NCBI GenBank assembly: GCA_023374045.1
Contig: CM041780.1
Location: 92,221,627 to 92,285,626 of the forward strand
Reading direction: 5' to 3'
Length of the DNA stretch: 64,000 bases
From: Limonium bicolor
Taxonomy: Eukaryota; Streptophyta; Magnoliopsida; Caryophyllales; Plumbaginaceae
This document shows positions 59,468 through 64,000 of this stretch, piece by piece. Position numbers and translations under genes: made by a program. The notes under the pieces are model-generated. The model did no database searches. It worked only from the letters and a program-made list of their open reading frames with translations, and was not told where the DNA came from. Position 1 is the stretch's first letter. Every line of letters begins with the position of its first letter.

Positions 59468-62071
59468 GTACCGTACTAGTAGCGCAATAGCTGTCTAGCA
59501 GGTGTAAAACGAAAGGCGACCGTACTAGTAGCGTCATAGCTGTCTAGCAGGTGTAAAATTCGACCGCACTAGTAGCGCAATAGCTGTCAGCGGGTGTAAA
59601 ACGAAAGTCGACCGCACTAGTAGCGCAATAGCTGTCTAGCGGGTGTAAAACGAAAAGGTCGACCGCACTAGTAGCGCAATAGCTGTCTAGCGGGTGTAAA
59701 ACGAAAAGTCGACCGCACTAGTAGCAATAGCTGTCTAGCGGGTGTAAAACAAAAAGTCGACCGCACTAGTAGCGCAATAGCTGTCTAGCGGGTGTAAAAA
59801 GAAAAGTCGACCGCACTAGTAGCGCAATAGCTGTCTAGCGGGTGTAAAACGAAAGGACCGCACTAGTAGCGCAATAGCTGTCTGGGTGTAAAACGAAAGG
59901 CGACCGTACTAGTAGCGCAATAGCTGTCTAGCGGTGTAAAATGAAAGTCGACCGCACTAGTAGCGCAATAGCTGTCTAGCGGGTGTAAAAAAAAAGTCGA
60001 CCGCACTAGTAGCGCAATAGCTGTCTAGCGGGTGTAAAATGAAAAGTCGACCGCACTAGTAGCGCAATAGCTGTCTAGCGGATGTAAAGCGAAAAGTCGA
60101 CCGCACTAGTAGCGCAATAGCTGTCTAGCGGGTGTAAAACGAAAGGTCGACCGCACTAGTAGCGCAATAGCTGCCTAGCGGGTGTAAAACGAAAGGTCGA
60201 CCGCACTAGTAGCGCAATAGCTGTCTAGCGGGTGTAAAATGAAAGTCGACCGCACTAGTAGCGCAATAGCTGTCTAGCGGGTGTAAAACGAAAAGTCGAC
60301 CGCACTAGTAGCGCAATAGCTGTCCTAGCGGGTGTAAAACGAAAAGTCGACCGCACTAGTAGCGCAATAGCTGTCTAGCGGGTGTAAAATGAAAAGTCGA
60401 CCGCACTAGTAGCGCAATAGCTGTCTAGCGGTGTAAACGAAAAGTCGACCGCACTAGTAGCGCAATAGCTGTCTAGCGGGGTGTAAAACGAAAAGTCGAC
60501 CGCACTAGTAGCGCAATAGCTGTCTAGCGGGTGTAAAACGAAAAGTCGACCGCACTAGTAGCGCAATAGCTGTCTAGCGGGTGTAAAATAAAGTCGACCG
60601 CACTAGTAGCGCAATAGCTGTCTAGCGGGTGTAAAACGAAAAGTCGACCGCACTAGTAGCGCAATAGCTGTCTAGCGGGTGTAAAACGAAAAGTCGACCG
60701 CACTAGTAGCGCAATAGCTGTCTAGCGGGTGTAAAACGAAAAGTCGACCGCACTAGTAGCGCAATAGCTGTCTAGCGGGTGTAAAATGAAAAGTCGACCG
60801 CACTAGTAGCGCAATAGCCTAGCGGGTGTAAAACGAAAGTCGACCGCACTAGTAGCGCAATAGCTGTCTAGCGGGTGTAAAACGAAAAGTCGACCGCACT
60901 AGTAGCGCAATAGCTGTCTAGCGGGTGTAAAACGAAAAGTCGACCGCACTAGTAGCGCAATAGCTGTCTAGCGGGTGTAAAACGAAAAGTCGACCGCACT
61001 AGTAGCGCAATAGCTGTCTAGCGGGTGTAAAACGAAAAGTCGACCGCACTAGTAGCGCAATAGCTGTCTAGCGGGTGTAAAACGAAAAGTCGACCGCACT
61101 AGTAGCGCAATAGCTGTCTAGCGGGTGTAAAATGAAAAGTCGACCGCACTAGTAGCGCAATAGCTGTCTAGCGGGTAAAAAAAAGGTCGACCGCACTAGT
61201 AGCGCAATAGCTGTCTAGCGGTGTAAAACGAAAGTCGACCGCACTAGTAGCGCAATAGCTGTCTAGCGGGTGTAAAACGAAAAGTCGACCGCACTAGTAG
61301 CGCAATAGCTGTCTAGCGGGTGTAAAACGAAAAGTCGACCGCACTAGTAGCGCAATAGCTGTCTAGCGGGTGTAAAACGAAAAGTCGACCGCACTAGTAG
61401 CGCAATAGCTGTCTAGCGGTGTAAAACGAAAAGTCGACCGCACTAGTAGCGCAATAGGTCTAGCGGGTGTAAAACGAAAAGTCGACCGCACTAGTAGCGC
61501 AATAGCTGTCTAGCGGGTGTAAAACGAAAAGTCGACCGCACTAGTAGCGCAATAGCTGTCTAGCGGGTGTAAAACAAAAAGTCGACCGCACTAGTAGCGC
61601 AATAGCTGTCTAGCGGGTGTAAAATGAAAAGTCGACCGCACTAGTAGCGCAATAGCTGTCTAGCGGGTGTAAAACGAAAAGTCGACCGCACTAGTAGCGC
61701 AATAGCTGCCTAGCGGGTATAAAACGAAAGGCGACCGTACTAGTAGCGCAATAGCTGTCTAGCAGGTGTAAAACGAAAGGCGACCGTACTAGTAGCGCAA
61801 TAGCTTTCTAGCAGGTGTAAAATGAAAGTCGACCGCACTAGTAGCGCAATAGCTGTCTAGCGGGTGTAAAACGAAAAGTCCGACCGCACTAGTAGCGCAA
61901 TAGCTGTCTAGTGGGTGTAAAATGAAAGGCGACCGTACTAGTAGCGCAATAGCTGTCTAGCAGGTGTAAAACAAAAAATTCGACCGCACTAGTAGCGTAA
62001 TAGCTGCCTAGCGGGTGTAAAACGAAAAAGCGACCGCACTAGTAGCGCAATAGCTGCCTAGCGGGTGTAAA
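59468..62071. repeat. 50-bp tandem array, about 52 copies
   Basis: Unit of 50 bp with GTCGACCGCACTAGTAGCGC, then AATAGCTGTCTAGCGGGTGT, then AAAACGAAAA. Central copies are nearly identical. Copies at both edges (59468-59560; 61725-62070) share variants such as GCGACCGTACTAG and TCTAGCAGGTG. Within the unit ACCGC-CA-CTAG and CTAGCGGGT are imperfectly complementary around an AGC...GCT inner pair, so each copy can form a hairpin. No ORF crosses it. Confidence 0.95.
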
Positions 62072-64000
62072 GATGCATTAGAGAGTGAACAAATTTTGTG
62101 GGTATATGCAAGTGATATGCGATGTGAGGTGATTAACCAATGTATTAATTGAATTAAACTCCCTGTTCGTGGGTGTAGGTTTTTGTGTGAGCAGATGGCT
62201 CTAGAGTTACATCAAAATTTCGGGTTGGCTCCGACATGGCTTCATGGATCTGAGATGGCTCCAACATGCATTGATGGCTCCGGTATGCATTGTTGGCTCC
62301 GGTATACACTGATGGCCCCGATGTGACCAATGGTCTCGGGGTGGTTGGTGGGTTGACATGGTTGGTGATTTTGTGGTCGTTTGTGGGCTTTGATTTGCCT
62401 TGAGATTTTTTTTTCAGGGTGGTTTGATGGCTCCAAAGATGGCTTTATTGTTTGATGGGGTTTTCTTTCCTTGGATTTTGTAGTGGTTGAATGACTAAAC
62501 AATGAGTGAATGGCTAAACATAATTGGATGTCTCTGGTGTGGTTTCTAATCATGGCTCCGGATGGCTCCGTCATGATTCCAGGATGCTTCGGGATGACCT
62601 TTGTGCATTGAGCATGACGATGCTTTGTTGGTTCACTTCGATGACGCCGAGGGAGAAGGGAAGTTTTCGTCTATGATGTGGTCGCACCCTGAACGGCTGC
62701 CTACGTACTCAATTCCGTATTGAGATCAGACCATACGTAGTTCGATCCTCTGTGAGCAAGGTCTTGGTGACGAAATGGCTCCGACAGGGATTTGAAGTGG
62801 CTTCTGTATTGTTCTTGAACTGTTGGGATGACTCCCTTGTAGCTCTCAAGATGGTTTCAATGTTTTGAGGGTGGCCCTTGTGTAGCTCTAGGGATGGTCT
62901 CAATGTTTTGAGGGTGGCCCCTGTATGGCTCCAGATTGGCTTAGAAGTGGTGTCGAAAGGGATTGAGTATGGCAGTGATGGCTCCGGGATGGTCTTCGTA
63001 TGCCTCCGGATTGCTCTTGAATGGTTCGATGTAGCTCGGTGATAGCCTGGGATGGCTCCGAAAAGGCTAAATATAGCTCGATGATGGCCCAGGATAGCGC
63101 CGTAATGGTTCGATGTAGCTCAAGATAGCCTAGGATGGCTCAGACTTGACTTCCTTTGATAGGGAGTTACGCTTCAATAGCGGCAGCTGAAGTCTACTTT
63201 CGGCGAGACTAGGCAGAGTTCTTACCAATCATATATTGATGATGGAGTGCTTACGATGTATGTAAATATTAAATGCTTGATACGATGCAAAATGCATATG
63301 CAATTTTTGGAGAAAAGGTATGGCCCTATCTCTATTAATATGAGGTTTACGAATATACGACATCTTTTGTTCGATCTTGAGTGATTGTTGAATTGGAATG
63401 CGTGAATCACCTTCCTCGCTTGGGGGGAAGTAGGTCAATCTCTCGTGAGTATGGTCGTGTGTGATAATGTCGTGATGATACTCTTGATGCTCAGAGCAGT
63501 ATTTTCCTGAGAATTTCTTTTTGAGGTTATGAACTTTCCGTTCCTCACAAATTCCTCACCTGCAATGGGGTAGGCTGATTATGATTTGGTAGTTCAATCG
63601 AAGAGTCACTCGCACTCTAAAGACCTTGTGAAGTAAGGTCGCACTCATTCACTCATAGTCCCTGTATTGTGAGGTGGGACATGTTGATAACAAGCACGAA
63701 GCTTATGATTCATGTTTCAGATCCGATACTTTCAGTTTAACGTTCACTAACTAGAGTCAGAGGTCTTTTATTGGGTTATAACGGGGCTGAGGGGTATGAT
63801 GTATGTCACATGGGACTGGAGGATTTGTTTAGGAATTGTGGAGCTTTTGTGCAATAGAGGACATGTTTCGCCTTTGCCATGGGTGGGATGATTAGACAGG
63901 TTTTGATAACCCCTTGTTAGTTTCTGCGGGACATCATTTGGTTTGGATTTCTCCTTCTTGCCTCTTCTGGCGTACGATTTGAACTTTCTTCCATTTTGTG
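62072..64000 (+). other. Leader region with degenerate ATGGCTCC repeats
   Basis: No gene is visible up to the window end. GATGGCTCC or GTTGGCTCC-like octamers recur many times between about 62190 and 63140, often followed by a variable 15-20 bp spacer; the same octamer stands at the LTR/leader junction (59079). Two copies of 'atggt(c/t)tcaatgttttgagggtggccc' lie at about 62850 and 62894. gag of this element would be expected farther right. Confidence 0.5.
62681..62744. repeat. Stem-loop module, copy 2
   Basis: GTCGCACCCT, then CTACGTA-CTCAAT-TCCGT-ATTGAG, nine bases, and TACGTAG (62701-62740). It differs from copy 1 in the inner arms by a C-to-T and a matching G-to-A, which keeps pairing intact. 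Confidence 0.8.

Noticed and set aside
59468..62071. CRISPR array
   Set aside because: Repeats are directly adjacent without unique spacers, in plant DNA; it is a tandem satellite-type array.

Overview
This is plant nuclear DNA, most likely a repeat-rich (pericentromeric-type) block of a flowering-plant genome. I find no intact host gene, no rRNA or tRNA gene and no CRISPR. Nearly everything is LTR retrotransposon: Ty3/gypsy of the Tekay/Del, Tat and Athila lineages, one Ty1/copia element, and a probable Ogre/Tat-type giant LTR. The evidence is TG...CA termini, 5-bp target duplications, tRNA primer-binding sites, polypurine tracts and gag/PR/RT/RNaseH/INT motifs. The species cannot be named from the sequence.

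Layout. 1-4018 and 18938-19329 are two halves of a long LTR (called family A here), split by a complete 14.9-kb Tekay-type chromovirus (4024-18932, target duplication CTCGT, two 4.2-kb LTRs). 19330 to about 28940 is the right part of a Tat-lineage element with dual RNaseH, a 3' region carrying a multi-exon antisense gene, and a 3' LTR. 28940-30710 and 43089-44576 are a second family A LTR, split by a complete 12.4-kb Athila element on the minus strand (30716-43083, target duplication GAGAA). 44577-47721 is the 3' end of another Athila-like element. 47722-50110 is AT-rich and gene-free. 50111 to about 53225 is the 5' part of a Ty1/copia element. From about 53226 a giant LTR (ending near 59075) and its leader run to the window end; the leader holds a 2.6-kb array of a 50-bp repeat. 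The order fits a nest in which several elements have their left halves upstream of base 1.

Most notable content. (1) The Tekay-type element carries, between gag and protease, a nearly intact AlkB-type 2-oxoglutarate/Fe(II) dioxygenase domain (10098-10778) with all catalytic residues, flanked by T-rich intron-like DNA and GT-AG intervals. This looks like captured host cargo in a retrotransposon. (2) The Tat element carries an antisense gene with four GT-AG introns and a coiled-coil C-terminus. (3) A stem-loop module occurs twice, once in the giant LTR and once in its leader, with a compensatory base-pair change. (4) In-frame stops in the dead elements are almost all C-to-T products of CAG, CGA or CAA codons, as expected from deamination of methylated DNA.

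All polyproteins here are broken by stops and small indels. This window is therefore a record of nested, silenced elements, and the products described are what the families encode rather than what these copies can make.
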